Shown here: positions 34,083 through 43,035 of the stretch, one piece after another
How positions within the stretch are numbered: position 1 is the first letter of the stretch
How the letters are laid out: each line of letters starts with the position of its first letter
DNA from: Anaerostipes hominis (ex Lee et al. 2021)
GTDB taxonomy: Bacteria > Bacillota > Clostridia > Lachnospirales > Lachnospiraceae
Assembly (NCBI RefSeq): GCF_002270485.1
Contig: NZ_NQOG01000001.1
Span: 415,932 to 479,931 of the forward strand
DNA length: 64,000 nucleotides
Direction of reading: 5' to 3'
The notes under the pieces: generated by a model
Database searches by the model: none
Told to the model about the DNA's origin: nothing
What the model saw: the letters and a program-made list of their open reading frames with translations, nothing else
Position numbers and translations under genes: made by a program

Positions 34083-35258
34083 CTAACCCTGGCTGGTTTC
34101 ATCCATTAGTTGAAAATCTGCATTTTCAAGAAAAGGAATACTGAGTGCTTCAACCTGAACATTTGCTGTTCCTCCATTCAGCTTTAATCCTGAATAATCA
34201 TATACTCCCGGAATATCCCCAAGGATATTTCCAATCTGCGTATATCTTATTTTCCCTTCCTCAACCACTTTCTTAAGGTAATCCTGAATAGATGCTTTAA
34301 ACTTTGTTTGCAGCTCATCAATTGTAATGTCCTCTAATTCTACATTTGCTTCAACTGTAATATTTTGTTTCTGAGGAGGTTTTACCTCCACTATGGCATT
34401 GACAGGTGCTAAACGTTTTTCAGGATCATCTGTACCCATAATATAGTCCTTTACTCGTGTACAGAGATCTTGTTCTGCCGGATTTCCTGATGCATCTGTA
34501 ACAACAATCTTTACTATCCCGCTGCTGTCCTTTGCTTCAATCACATGTACAGATCCCACGCCGTCCACAGATTCAGCCCACCTCTTGTAATCACTTATAT
34601 TTCCCACAAAGGATATTCCTTGTGACTGATCATATTCCATAATTCTTTCTCTTAGACTGTCATCATCTTCTTCCCCATATCCGCCTGAAATCGGAACATA
34701 ATTTGTTACCCCGGTGATACCTTCTTTTGTGCTCTGCTGCAAAACGATTGTGTTTACAGCACTATTTCCGATGGTCCCCGCTTCTACACATTGTATTGGT
34801 ACTTCTACACTCCCTAATTCAGGGATTCGAGCTTCTTCCAGTGTCTCATATTCCTTTGCATCTTCACCATTGATTTCTTCTGTAGTAAAAACACTTCCGG
34901 ACTCAATCACCGTACCCGGTGTTCCGGTAATTGTTAAGATACCTTCCGCATTTGCAGCTTCTTTCCGTTCCAATCCCCTTGTCTCTGCGTGGTAGTCCAG
35001 GTAAATCCCCTCTGCAAATCTTGGCCAAATCAGCTTTAATGCCTCAATCAGTTCAAACTGTTTCATTCTTGATATTTCCATTGCTGTCGGTCTTGTGAGG
35101 TCATAAATATATCCTCCTTCTGACACGTCAATGTCATTAGGCAGTTCTCCCAGCATTGTATTATGAATTTCTTCTTCGCTTCCTTCTTCTAAAAACTCGG
35201 GAATCTGAAAATCATCCTCATCTGTCTCTTCAATCATTTCTAAAATTTCTTCATCCAT
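34083..35258 (-). CDS. Baseplate J-like protein (XkdT)
   Basis: This 391-residue baseplate wedge protein of the gpJ/XkdT family has LGELPNDIDVSEGGYIYDLT, RAPAxx-type ISGGYGEEDDDSLRERI and VGSVHVIEAKDSSGIVKIVV, all typical of the family. It forms part of the contractile baseplate. An upstream GTG at 35261 is a possible start; I prefer the ATG at 35258 with AAGGAG 8 nt before it. The N-terminus is unusually acidic. Confidence 0.9.
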   Translation of the reverse strand: MDEEILEMIEETDEDDFQIPEFLEEGSEEEIHNTMLGELPNDIDVSEGGYIYDLTRPTAMEISRMKQFELIEALKLIWPRFAEGIYLDYHAETRGLERKEAANAEGILTITGTPGTVIESGSVFTTEEINGEDAKEYETLEEARIPELGSVEVPIQCVEAGTIGNSAVNTIVLQQSTKEGITGVTNYVPISGGYGEEDDDSLRERIMEYDQSQGISFVGNISDYKRWAESVDGVGSVHVIEAKDSSGIVKIVVTDASGNPAEQDLCTRVKDYIMGTDDPEKRLAPVNAIVEVKPPQKQNITVEANVELEDITIDELQTKFKASIQDYLKKVVEEGKIRYTQIGNILGDIPGVYDYSGLKLNGGTANVQVEALSIPFLENADFQLMDETSQG

Positions 35259-35273
35259 CACAATCTCTCCTTT

Positions 35274-35744
35274 TTAATATTCCATTTTAGTATTAATTGT
35301 AATATTGCTGGAATCCATCCCGGTAATATTACATGTTACAATTAAAGAATCCTCTTCCTGCCACTGAAATTCCACAGATTCCACTACCTCAGTCCTACCG
35401 TACGGATCTGCTTCCAGCGCTTCCTTAATTTCTGTTCTTAAAATATTTTCGGATTCTTCTCTGGATTCAGCCTGAAAAGCTGCCTCCATATCAATTCCGA
35501 TATCATCGCTGTAAGTCAGACATGAGTAGCGCTGGGTTTTCAATATTTTCATGCACCACTGAATCCACGCCTCAATACCACTGCTTTCTACAATTTTTCC
35601 AGTTCCGTCTCTTTTCAGATCTCCTGTCTCCTCATCAAAAAAAATACTTTTTTTGTATCCGGGACGGTCTTCTGTCAGTTCATCTTCCAGCTGATCCAGC
35701 TCATCTTCTTCTATATCCAAATCTTCCGGGAATACATTTTCCAT
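35274..35744 (-). CDS. Baseplate protein XkdS-like (DUF2634)
   Basis: A 156-residue protein with a gp25/DUF2634-like core (IEAWIQWCMKILKTQRYSCL, SDDIGIDMEAAF, SVEFQWQEEDSLIVTCNI). It has a very acidic N-terminus and sits in the XkdS position between XkdR- and XkdT-like genes. gp25-type proteins join sheath and wedge at the baseplate. Confidence 0.83.
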   Translation of the reverse strand: MENVFPEDLDIEEDELDQLEDELTEDRPGYKKSIFFDEETGDLKRDGTGKIVESSGIEAWIQWCMKILKTQRYSCLTYSDDIGIDMEAAFQAESREESENILRTEIKEALEADPYGRTEVVESVEFQWQEEDSLIVTCNITGMDSSNITINTKMEY

Positions 35745-35758
35745 ATTTCCACCTCTCT

Positions 35759-36031
35759 TTAACTTTCTTGTTTTAAGACTCCTACGATTACTGGCAGATC
35801 ATCAGCCCAGACAATCAGAACCTGATCCCCTTCTCGGGGTTCCTGTTCCTTACCAAGACAACACAAACCATACTCATCAGGTCCTATTACATCATCAGGA
35901 AAATCCTCTAATATAATTCCGTTTTTCTGCATTTTCCCCACTTCTGCTGTCTGGGATTGATTTACTTGATTTACCGTGCCCATTCTGCTCTGCAAAACAG
36001 CTGCCAGTCTTGACTTCCCCTTCTTTGCCAT
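35759..36031 (-). CDS. Baseplate protein XkdR-like (DUF2577)
   Basis: A 90-residue protein; DUF2577 members have an OB-fold related to phage spike proteins. The segment EGDQVLIVWADDLPVIVGVL matches the family end. It lies directly after the XkdQ-like gene with no gap (stop and start adjacent), in the PBSX order. Confidence 0.8.
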   Translation of the reverse strand: MAKKGKSRLAAVLQSRMGTVNQVNQSQTAEVGKMQKNGIILEDFPDDVIGPDEYGLCCLGKEQEPREGDQVLIVWADDLPVIVGVLKQES

Positions 36032-37039
36032 TTACTTTTCCACCTCCAATGTCATTGTCCCATTGGCACAGTCATGCTCCACGCCTTTGACATAGTAATA
36101 TCCGTTCAGCGCACCAGCATTGCTCTTGATTTTATGTCCTTTTTCTATATACGGATTATCCACGGCCTTCACTGTTCTTGTATATTCCGGCTTAGAATGT
36201 TTTTTAAGAAGTTCTTTCGCTTCCTTCTTCGCTTTTTTAGAATTTTTATCATCCTGATCCCGAATGATAATCTCCTGCAAAGTTCCATATTTTTCTGTAT
36301 TTTCTTTCATTGAAGTAAGCTTTTTTGGCGCCTTATCCTTTTTACCAGTAATCTCCTGCTCCTTATAAATTGAAACCTTTGTCACCATACCATCCATTGT
36401 CACTTTTGTATTCTGGGATAGTGCATTTTCCTTATGATTCAACTCATATATTTTTTTGTTATACCCTCTCTCTCTTATATAAACAATGCCTTTTTTACAA
36501 AACACAATGTATTTTGTTCCTGTCTTCTTTTTTGCCTCTTTTAATATTTTAGTCAGGACATCGGAAACTTTTTCTCCTCTGTAAACCTTTCTTTTATGTT
36601 TCGTCCCCTCATAATCATAATCAAGTTTCACATTCCATTTTTTACATATGCTTTTGACAATACTCTCAGTCGTTCTCCCTTTTGCAAAAAAGAAATTATC
36701 TTTTGTGTTTTGAAGATAAATCAGTCTGTCATATGCAGTCAATGTAAGATCTTTTTCTACATCACTGTTATAATTTTTTTCCCAAATAATCCCGCGAAAG
36801 ATCTCTTTCCTTCCGCTTCCTGTATCACAGTACAAAACTAACGAATCTCTGACATTAATGTTGTTATATAAATGCTTGTATGTATCTTTGAGATTTGGAA
36901 TTGTCAATGATACACCCTTAGCCAGGTCATCTTTATTTTGAGAGATGACCAGATTCGTCATCAACCCTGACACATCATATTTTGTTTTCTTTGTCTTTAT
37001 AATGCAGGAATATTTGGGTTCTTTATAGGTCTGGCTCAT
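36032..37039 (-). CDS. Baseplate hub protein XkdQ-like
   Basis: This 335-residue tail hub protein of the gpD/gp27-like late-control group has SGLMTNLVISQNKDDLAKGV, DSLVLYCDTGSGRKEIFRGI and a C-terminal half with LLKKHSKPEYTRTVKAVDNP. It caps the tube inside the baseplate. Order XkdP-XkdQ-XkdR is kept. It is rich in Lys, as are its neighbours. Confidence 0.85.
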   Translation of the reverse strand: MSQTYKEPKYSCIIKTKKTKYDVSGLMTNLVISQNKDDLAKGVSLTIPNLKDTYKHLYNNINVRDSLVLYCDTGSGRKEIFRGIIWEKNYNSDVEKDLTLTAYDRLIYLQNTKDNFFFAKGRTTESIVKSICKKWNVKLDYDYEGTKHKRKVYRGEKVSDVLTKILKEAKKKTGTKYIVFCKKGIVYIRERGYNKKIYELNHKENALSQNTKVTMDGMVTKVSIYKEQEITGKKDKAPKKLTSMKENTEKYGTLQEIIIRDQDDKNSKKAKKEAKELLKKHSKPEYTRTVKAVDNPYIEKGHKIKSNAGALNGYYYVKGVEHDCANGTMTLEVEK

Positions 37040-37051
37040 TCTTCTCCCCTC

Positions 37052-37999
37052 CTAACTCAACATTCTTCTCAATGTATCATACCCTGCGATACCATCCACT
37101 GATAAACCATGTTTTCTCTGGTATTTCCGGATAGCAGCAACTGTCTTAGCTCCACAGATACCATCCTGGTATACCTTTACCTTTTCCTGTACAAAGAAGA
37201 CAACTGCACCCCTGGATCCTCTCTTAATAAAAATTTTCTTCATTGCATTTTTTGTCTTGCTGTCCAGCACCCCATTCGCCGTCAGTTTTGCATACTTATC
37301 TTTATTAATAGCTTTCTGCAATTTAAGCACGGAGGCTTTTTTTGCAGAAAAGGCAGTTGCTGTTGATGGTATCGTCAGCACCTGCCCTTTAAAAATCGTA
37401 TATTTACTGATTGATTTTTTCTTTTTCCTTTCTCTCTTCACTCTGGTATCAATTAATTTTTTATTAGCTTTATAAATAACTTTATATTTGGTCCCATCTT
37501 TATAAAACTTCTTTGCGACTCCATGGAGAGTTTCTCTGTTTCGCTTTACCTTATACTTCTTGGTTCCCTTTTTTGAAGATCTTTTCTTAGCCTTTACCTT
37601 CAGGTCAACCGCCTCCACAAGAGAAATGGTATATTTATAATCTCCCAACGACGTGAGTACATAACTGAAGCTGTCAATATATACCTGTTCATTCACCGAT
37701 GTCCCACTGATAATAAGCTTGAGTTTTTTATGCTGTTTCCTCCAGTACTCCATTATATTGATATAATAGGATGGTGTTTTCAATGTTCCATGGATAAATG
37801 ACATTTTTTCTCTTGAACTGCCGGGAAATAATGCTGTCCATTTATAGGTACACAGATTTCTTCCCTTTGGCAGTTTTACCTCTCCCAGATCCAATATTTT
37901 ATATTCCTGGAATCTTGCTGAACTGGAATACTCAATTTCTTCCGGAAGCATAGGAATTTTTATTTTTTTGTTCGCCTTATCTTTTAATTCAATATCCAT
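37052..37999 (-). CDS. XkdP-like tail protein with LysM-type and peptidoglycan-binding domains
   Basis: A 315-residue protein. The N-terminal XkdP/gp53-like domain (PMLPEEIEYSSSARFQEYKI, about 1-130) is followed by a LysM-like segment (YKVKRNRETLHGVAKKFYKD, about 165-215). A C-terminal peptidoglycan-binding domain (GVLDSKTKNAMKKI and QDGICGAKTVAAIRKYQRKH, about 245-315) ends the protein. LysM at this place is normal for XkdP; the added PG-binding domain fits local wall attachment during injection. Confidence 0.85.
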   Translation of the reverse strand: MDIELKDKANKKIKIPMLPEEIEYSSSARFQEYKILDLGEVKLPKGRNLCTYKWTALFPGSSREKMSFIHGTLKTPSYYINIMEYWRKQHKKLKLIISGTSVNEQVYIDSFSYVLTSLGDYKYTISLVEAVDLKVKAKKRSSKKGTKKYKVKRNRETLHGVAKKFYKDGTKYKVIYKANKKLIDTRVKRERKKKKSISKYTIFKGQVLTIPSTATAFSAKKASVLKLQKAINKDKYAKLTANGVLDSKTKNAMKKIFIKRGSRGAVVFFVQEKVKVYQDGICGAKTVAAIRKYQRKHGLSVDGIAGYDTLRRMLS

Positions 38000-38020
38000 T
38001 TTTTCGTTTCCTTTCTGTTC

Positions 38021-39412
38021 TTATGATACTGCCGGAATATTCTGATAAGCACTTTCCAGTGCGTCCGCAAGAATATTGCACAATTCATCAGAAACTTCCT
38101 CTCTTTGCTCCTTTAGTGCAGAGAGCAGATTGGTACTCTTTCCTCCTCCGCCGCTGCTCTTTAATGAGATATTAATATTTCCGACAGACACACGGATTCC
38201 TCCTTTCGCCTGCCCCATACCCTGTGCGGACTGTCTTCCCGGTGCTCCGCCTACCATTCCGCCATTCGCGTACCCGGTGACTCCAAGTGCCTGTCCCGCC
38301 TGCTGCCACAGGTCAAGGCCCCGATCTCGTTTATGTCCGCTTAAAGGTATAATCACTTCCGGACCTTCTTCTCCGACCCATCTGAGCATTGGATTATCCA
38401 CAAAACTTCCATTGGCATTATGTTTGAAGAGACCCCATAGCTGCCTCTTTAATCTGCTGAAAAAGTTTTCTTTCTTTTTAGGTGTCGATTTTTTTGCTGC
38501 ATTTTTTTTGCTATCTCTCTTCATAGCATCATAACTGTCCATTTGCTGCTGTTTGTATTTATCTGATGCCGCAAAACCGTATGTGGGAGCTTTACTTTTA
38601 TTAAAACTTTTTAAAATTTCACGGCTGTACGAAGGTTTATACTGCAGTTCCCCTTTCTTATTGCTGTATTTCTTTACCAGTGGATCATACGTCTGTTCCC
38701 AAACTTTGTTTCCATGTTTTTCCGCAGCGGCATACACATCATCCCCATATTCTGAGACCAGGTACCCTGCTAGTGCTCCCGCAACAATTCCTGCCGGACC
38801 TGCAAATGCACCATACTCTGCACCCAGTTTGCTAAATAACAGCTTTGTGCCACCTTGTGCAATCTTAGTTGTTCCCCATGATACGCCTTCAAGAATTACT
38901 TGTTTCCCTGGATCACCTATTTCCGTTCCTTTCCCTTCTTTATAACGTTTATACTTCTGTGCTTCTTCTGCCACATTATGAACAGCCATCAAATTTCCAA
39001 GATTCAAAAACTTTCCATATTCTTTTTCTGCAAAGCGCCCTGCTTTACCTATGTTCGCTGCATTGATTATTTTTCCATCTGTACGAATTAATCTTGAGTA
39101 CAACCCTGTATTCTGAATTTCACTTCCAGCCATATCTGTGATTTCTTTCGCCATTATTTTATTAATATATTCATCTGACAGACCAGTCGCTATGCTCCCT
39201 GCACCACCATATACTTTATCTGATACACCTTTTACTTTATAATCTACATTTTGATTTATGATACTTAAAATTTGCTGTTCTTTCTGATTTAGATAATGAA
39301 AAGAGCGATTATAGCCCGGTCCGTTATTAGAAATTTTCCTGGAAGTTTTTTTTATTTCCTGATCCAGTTTTTCTAAATACTCCAGGTATTCTTTGTATTC
39401 TTCTTCTGTCAT
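38021..39412 (-). CDS. Tape-measure-module protein 3 (effector-like)
   Basis: A 463-residue protein with three parts. The N-terminal variable region (about 1-175) begins EEEYKEYLEYLEKLDQEIKK. A glycine/alanine-rich membrane-like segment (GAFAGPAGIVAGALAGYLVS, about 205-225) follows. The conserved C-terminal module has NANGSFVDNPMLRWVGEEG, VIIPLSGHKRDRGLDLWQQA and a final SDELCNILADALESAYQNIP. The last part resembles tape-measure C-termini. It is far shorter than a usual tape measure (PBSX XkdO exceeds 1300). It could be a short tape measure or a tail-loaded effector. Start at 39412 with GGAGG; a terminator lies just before it. Confidence 0.6.
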   Translation of the reverse strand: MTEEEYKEYLEYLEKLDQEIKKTSRKISNNGPGYNRSFHYLNQKEQQILSIINQNVDYKVKGVSDKVYGGAGSIATGLSDEYINKIMAKEITDMAGSEIQNTGLYSRLIRTDGKIINAANIGKAGRFAEKEYGKFLNLGNLMAVHNVAEEAQKYKRYKEGKGTEIGDPGKQVILEGVSWGTTKIAQGGTKLLFSKLGAEYGAFAGPAGIVAGALAGYLVSEYGDDVYAAAEKHGNKVWEQTYDPLVKKYSNKKGELQYKPSYSREILKSFNKSKAPTYGFAASDKYKQQQMDSYDAMKRDSKKNAAKKSTPKKKENFFSRLKRQLWGLFKHNANGSFVDNPMLRWVGEEGPEVIIPLSGHKRDRGLDLWQQAGQALGVTGYANGGMVGGAPGRQSAQGMGQAKGGIRVSVGNINISLKSSGGGGKSTNLLSALKEQREEVSDELCNILADALESAYQNIPAVS

Positions 39413-39427
39413 ATGTCCTCCTCTCCA

Positions 39428-39456
39428 CAAAAAAAGAAGCCCTTACGCTTCTTTTT
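39428..39456 (-). terminator. Insulating terminator before tape-measure-module gene 3
   Basis: Perfect 10-bp stem AAAAAGAAGC/GCTTCTTTTT (39431-39440 with 39447-39456) with T7 on the minus strand. It overlaps the stop of the membrane gene and ends 16 nt before the effector-like start. Confidence 0.88.
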
Positions 39457-39922
39457 AAATCGTTTTATAATAGTTCCAAAATGCCTCTATATATTCCTTT
39501 ATTTCTACAACTTCACTTTCCTCTGGCATTAAACAGGCTGTAGATTTCCTCTTTTTCCCCGGTTTACGATGATAAATAAAAATTCTATCTTCAGGTCTTG
39601 AACCTCTTCCAACTGGCACTTTTTTTATTTCAACGTTTATAACCAAATTCCACTCAATAAAAGAACCATTGATTTTTAAACCTTGTTCATTCATATATAA
39701 ATTAGGAATTTTTCGTCTGCGAAGATATACAGTCCGTCCTATAGCTACTCCAAATAAAACCATTAAACAAGCTACATAGACTAAATCAATCAGCGGTGCT
39801 TTAATATACCGAAAAAAGAAAATACCTACTATTATAACCATAACACCTATTATGATTACCAATGTATCTTGATCATCATTATTCCACCAAAATTCATTTC
39901 CGTTTTCCCCGAACTTCTGCAT
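39455..39922 (-). CDS. Array membrane protein 5 (immunity-like)
   Basis: A 155-residue protein of the family repeated five times here. N-terminal FGENGNEFWWNNDDQDT, two hydrophobic helices (about 20-38 and 43-60), then a cytoplasmic PH-like domain (YMNEQGLKINGSFIEW... KPGKKRKSTACLMPEESEV) ending YIEAFWNYYKT. It is closest to copy 4. It has its own promoter (39962-39990) and is followed by a terminator. Membrane topology fits protection against a membrane-active effector, but no function is proven. Confidence 0.65.
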   Translation of the reverse strand: MQKFGENGNEFWWNNDDQDTLVIIIGVMVIIVGIFFFRYIKAPLIDLVYVACLMVLFGVAIGRTVYLRRRKIPNLYMNEQGLKINGSFIEWNLVINVEIKKVPVGRGSRPEDRIFIYHRKPGKKRKSTACLMPEESEVVEIKEYIEAFWNYYKTI

Positions 39923-39961
39923 GTCTTTTCCTCCACCCTTTTATTTCGCCAAACAACCTAT

Positions 39962-39990
39962 TCTTTATTCTCATGAGTTCTGTATGTCAA
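39962..39990 (-). promoter_or_regulatory. Promoter of array membrane gene 5
   Basis: -35 TTGACA perfect (39985-39990), 17-bp spacer, -10 TAAAGA (39962-39967), overlapping the 3' end of copy 4 and 40 nt before the gene start. Confidence 0.6.
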
Positions 39991-40481
39991 ACAGTAATTT
40001 CTCCGGTTTCTGAACTACTTGTTTTATAATAGTTCCAAAATGCCTCTATATATTCTTTTATTTCTACAACTTCACTTTCTTCCGGGCTTAAACAGGCTGT
40101 AAACTTTCTTTTTTTTCCCGGTTCTGAATGAAAAATAAAAATTTCATCTTTAGGTCTTGAACCTCTTCCACTTGGTACTTTTTTTATCTCAATTTTTACG
40201 ACATGATTCCAAGCAATAAAATATCCATTAACCTTTAAACCTTGTTCATTCATATAAAGCATGACGATCCCTTTTTTACGAAGAAAAACCAATCGTATGG
40301 GTAATATTATACAAAACACTGTAAAACTTGCTACTAAAATCCAAACTCCTATTGGAACTTTTATGTATTTTAAGAAAAAGATACACCCTGTGGCGAATAG
40401 GACACTGAGTATAATTAGCATAGTGTCTTGATCATCATTATTCCACCAAAATTCATTTCCATCGTCACCAAATTTCTGCAT
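39987..40481 (-). CDS. Array membrane protein 4 (immunity-like)
   Basis: A 164-residue paralogue with FGDDGNEFWWNNDDQDT, two transmembrane helices, PH-like domain (YMNEQGLKVNGYFIAW... KPGKKRKFTACLSPEESEV style) and a 9-residue C-terminal extension after YYKT. Start at 40481 with GGGAG; the longer frame from 40559 has no RBS. It lies between copies 3 and 5, with no effector-like gene of its own, like orphan immunity genes in toxin loci. Confidence 0.63.
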   Translation of the reverse strand: MQKFGDDGNEFWWNNDDQDTMLIILSVLFATGCIFFLKYIKVPIGVWILVASFTVFCIILPIRLVFLRKKGIVMLYMNEQGLKVNGYFIAWNHVVKIEIKKVPSGRGSRPKDEIFIFHSEPGKKRKFTACLSPEESEVVEIKEYIEAFWNYYKTSSSETGEITV

Positions 40482-40502
40482 ATTATTTTCTCCCGTGCTG
40501 CT

Positions 40503-40531
40503 CTTATATTTATTAAAAGCCAGAATCTCAA
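40503..40531 (-). promoter_or_regulatory. Promoter of array membrane gene 4
   Basis: -35 TTGAGA (40526-40531), 17-bp spacer, -10 TATAAG (40503-40508); both 5/6 matches to consensus. Confidence 0.55.
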
Positions 40532-40555
40532 AGTACATCTTATAATGCATTATAT

Positions 40556-41023
40556 TCACTCGGTCTTATAGTACTGCCAAAATGCCTCTATATATCTTCT
40601 TATTTCTTCTATCTCATCTTCATCCGGCATTATACTTATGGTATGCTCCCCTGTTTCTTCAGGTTTATGATAATAAATAAATATCATTTCTGAATCTTTA
40701 ACCGTTGGTCCATATGAAACAGTTTTTATTTCCATTTCTATAATCCAGTTCCATGAGATAAAACTTCCCCTTATATTCACTCCTTGTTCATTCATATAAA
40801 GTTCAGGTATCTTTTTTTTTCGACGATACATAGTGCATCCTAAAGTACCCGCAAACAACAAAAGTAAAAGCAAGATAACAATAGTCATAATATAGGATGA
40901 AGTCCCTATTTTCAAATATAGAATACATCCAACAATAAGTAAAAATCCAGCTGCAATAGATTTGGCATCTTGATCATCATCATTCCACCAAAATTCATTC
41001 CCATTTTCCCCAAATTTCTGCAT
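40556..41023 (-). CDS. Array membrane protein 3 (immunity-like)
   Basis: A 155-residue paralogue with FGENGNEFWWNDDDQDA, two hydrophobic helices (about 22-39 and 44-62), PH-like domain (YMNEQGVNIRGSFISW) and end IEAFWQYYKTE. GGGAGG lies before the start at 41023. It follows tape-measure-module gene 2 by 68 nt and has its own promoter within that gap. Confidence 0.65.
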   Translation of the reverse strand: MQKFGENGNEFWWNDDDQDAKSIAAGFLLIVGCILYLKIGTSSYIMTIVILLLLLLFAGTLGCTMYRRKKKIPELYMNEQGVNIRGSFISWNWIIEMEIKTVSYGPTVKDSEMIFIYYHKPEETGEHTISIMPDEDEIEEIRRYIEAFWQYYKTE

Positions 41024-41056
41024 AACGTTTCCTCCCAATCATCACCTATTAATATA

Positions 41057-41085
41057 ATTATACCTTATTTTTCCCTTTATCTTAA
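41057..41085 (-). promoter_or_regulatory. Promoter of array membrane gene 3
   Basis: -35 TTAAGA (41080-41085), 17-bp spacer, -10 TATAAT (41057-41062). The same arrangement is found 1948 bp away before membrane gene 2. Confidence 0.6.
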
Positions 41086-41087
41086 TA

Positions 41088-41484
41088 GTCTTTAGGACAC
41101 TGCCGGAATATTCTGATAAGCACTTTCCAGCGCATCCGCAAGAATATTACACAGTTCATCAGAAACTTCCTCTTTTTGCTCCTTTAGTGCAGAAAGCATA
41201 TTGGTACTCTTTCCTCTGCCGCCGCTGCTCTTTAACGAAATATTAATATTTCCTACAGACACACGAATTCCTTCCTTCGTCTGTCCCATACTCGGCGGGG
41301 ACTGTTTCCCTGGTGTTCCTCCTATCATTCCGCCATTAGCATAACCAGTAACTCCAAGTGCTTGTCCCGCCTGCTGCCACAAGTCAAGACCCCGGTCTCG
41401 TTTATGCCCACTTAAAGGTATGATCACTTCAGGACCTTCTTCTCCAACCCAGCTGAGCATTGGGTTGTCCACAAAACTTCCATT
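41088..41484. repeat. 397-bp exact direct repeat, copy A
   Basis: By my base-by-base reading this is identical to 43036-43432. It covers the 3' third of a tape-measure-module gene plus 4 bases past its stop; weaker similarity extends to the next gene start and further into the module. It indicates very recent duplication or gene conversion. Confidence 0.85.
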
Positions 41485-42459
41485 AGCATTGTGTTTAAAG
41501 AGCCCCCATAGCTGCCTCTTTAACCTGCTGAAAAAGTTTTCTTTCTTTTTAGGTGTCGATTTTTTTGCTGCATTTTGTCTTTGTAGCACTTTGTTTTTTT
41601 TACTCTGTCTCATCATTGCATTATAGCTGTCCATTTGCTGCTGCTTATACTTATCAGATACTGCAAAACCATATGTGGGAGCCTTACTTTTATTATAACT
41701 TTTTAAAATTTCACGGCTATATGAAGGTTTATACTGCAATTCCCCTTTCTTATTGCTATATTTCTTTACCAGTGGAGTATACGTCTGTTCCCAAACTTTG
41801 TTTCCATGTTTTTCCGCAGCGGCATATGCATCATCCCCATATTCTGAGACCAGGTATCCTGCTATTGCCCCTGCAACAAGCCCTGCTGGCCCTGCAAGTA
41901 CGCTGTACTTAGCAAGTACACCAGATACAACAGTTGCCGTTCCGCTTGAAGCCGCCGTTGAACCTGTTTCAATAATCAGCTGTTTACCTACATCTCCTCC
42001 TTTCTGTGCCTCACTAACCACATTATGTGCAGCTGTTAAATATCCGATATTAAGAAAGTTCCCATACCCTTTTTTTGCAAGCTTCCCTGCTTTCCCTAAA
42101 TTATTAGCATTTATTATTTTACCATTTACACTATTTATTTTGGAATACAATCCCATACTCTTTATTTCTTCTCCTGCAAGTCCTGTAATTTCATTTGCTA
42201 TTTCTTTATTGATATATTCATCTGCCAGAGCTTTTGTAACTTCACCTCCTCCGCCATATATATAATCTGGTACTCCTTTTAATTTATAGTTAACATCTTG
42301 ATTGGAAAAACCAAGTATTTTCTGTTCTTGCTGCTTTAGGTAATTATATGATCGATTATAGCTTAATCCTGGACTTGAAATTTTTTGCGCCGTTTTTTCA
42401 ATTTGTTTATTTAACGTTTCTAAATATGTCAAATAATCTTCATATTCTTCTTTTGTCAT
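41092..42459 (-). CDS. Tape-measure-module protein 2 (effector-like)
   Basis: A 455-residue protein. The N-terminal region (TKEEYEDYLTYLETLNKQ, to about 160) differs from copies 1 and 3 but is distantly similar to copy 3. A Gly/Ala-rich segment (VLAGPAGLVAGAIAGYLVSE, about 190-210) follows. The middle part (YAAAEKHGNKVWEQTY... SREILKS) closely matches copy 3, and the C-terminal module is identical to copy 1. Start at 42459 with AGGAG. It is preceded by a terminator, so it needs read-through from upstream. Confidence 0.6.
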   Translation of the reverse strand: MTKEEYEDYLTYLETLNKQIEKTAQKISSPGLSYNRSYNYLKQQEQKILGFSNQDVNYKLKGVPDYIYGGGGEVTKALADEYINKEIANEITGLAGEEIKSMGLYSKINSVNGKIINANNLGKAGKLAKKGYGNFLNIGYLTAAHNVVSEAQKGGDVGKQLIIETGSTAASSGTATVVSGVLAKYSVLAGPAGLVAGAIAGYLVSEYGDDAYAAAEKHGNKVWEQTYTPLVKKYSNKKGELQYKPSYSREILKSYNKSKAPTYGFAVSDKYKQQQMDSYNAMMRQSKKNKVLQRQNAAKKSTPKKKENFFSRLKRQLWGLFKHNANGSFVDNPMLSWVGEEGPEVIIPLSGHKRDRGLDLWQQAGQALGVTGYANGGMIGGTPGKQSPPSMGQTKEGIRVSVGNINISLKSSGGRGKSTNMLSALKEQKEEVSDELCNILADALESAYQNIPAVS

Positions 42460-42478
42460 CAATATCTCCTTCCTCCAT

Positions 42479-42505
42479 AAAAAAAAGAGCAATCAGCTCT
42501 TTTTT
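42479..42505 (-). terminator. Insulating terminator before tape-measure-module gene 2
   Basis: Perfect 10-bp stem AAAAAAGAGC/GCTCTTTTTT (42481-42490 with 42496-42505) and T8 on the minus strand, overlapping the membrane gene's stop. Confidence 0.88.
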
Positions 42506-42971
42506 ACTGGTTTTTATAATAGTTCCAATATGCTTCTATATATTCTTTTAATTCCTGAATTTCTTCCTGAGGCGGCAGAATTCCAGAACTTTTTTTGCGT
42601 TTCTTTCCTGGCGCATAGTAATATATTGCAATTTGATATTTTTCTTTAATCTCATAGTGTTTTGGCACTCTCTTTTTCGTAACTTCTGTTATCCAATCCC
42701 ATGATATAAAGTGTCCTCTTAATTCAATCCCCTTTTCATTCATATAGAGCATAGGAATCTTCTTTATTCGGAGATAAATTAGTTTTACTGCACATATTCC
42801 AAAAAACAATGAACAACAAAAAGTCAAAAACAAACCAAACAGATCAAGGTGCACATGAATCATTAAGCATATCAGCCCTGCAAACGCAAGTATACAAATT
42901 CCTATATAAATGAAATCTCCTTCATCATCATTCCACCAAAACTCATTTCCGTTATCTCCAAATTTCTGCAT
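42504..42971 (-). CDS. Array membrane protein 2 (immunity-like)
   Basis: A 155-residue paralogue with FGDNGNEFWWNDDEGDF, two hydrophobic helices (about 19-36 and 41-60), PH-like domain (YMNEKGIELRGHFISWDW) and end YIEAYWNYYKNQ. It is the most divergent of copies 2-5 in the cytoplasmic half. GGGAGG lies before the start at 42971. Its own promoter is at 43005-43033 and a terminator follows. Confidence 0.65.
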   Translation of the reverse strand: MQKFGDNGNEFWWNDDEGDFIYIGICILAFAGLICLMIHVHLDLFGLFLTFCCSLFFGICAVKLIYLRIKKIPMLYMNEKGIELRGHFISWDWITEVTKKRVPKHYEIKEKYQIAIYYYAPGKKRKKSSGILPPQEEIQELKEYIEAYWNYYKNQ

Positions 42972-43004
42972 AAGATTTCCTCCCAATCATCACTTATTAA
43001 AATA

Positions 43005-43033
43005 ATTATACCCTATTTTCCCCTTTATTTTAA
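43005..43033 (-). promoter_or_regulatory. Promoter of array membrane gene 2
   Basis: -35 TTAAAA (43028-43033), 17-bp spacer, -10 TATAAT (43005-43010), just after the stop of tape-measure-module gene 1. Confidence 0.58.
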
Positions 43034-43035
43034 TT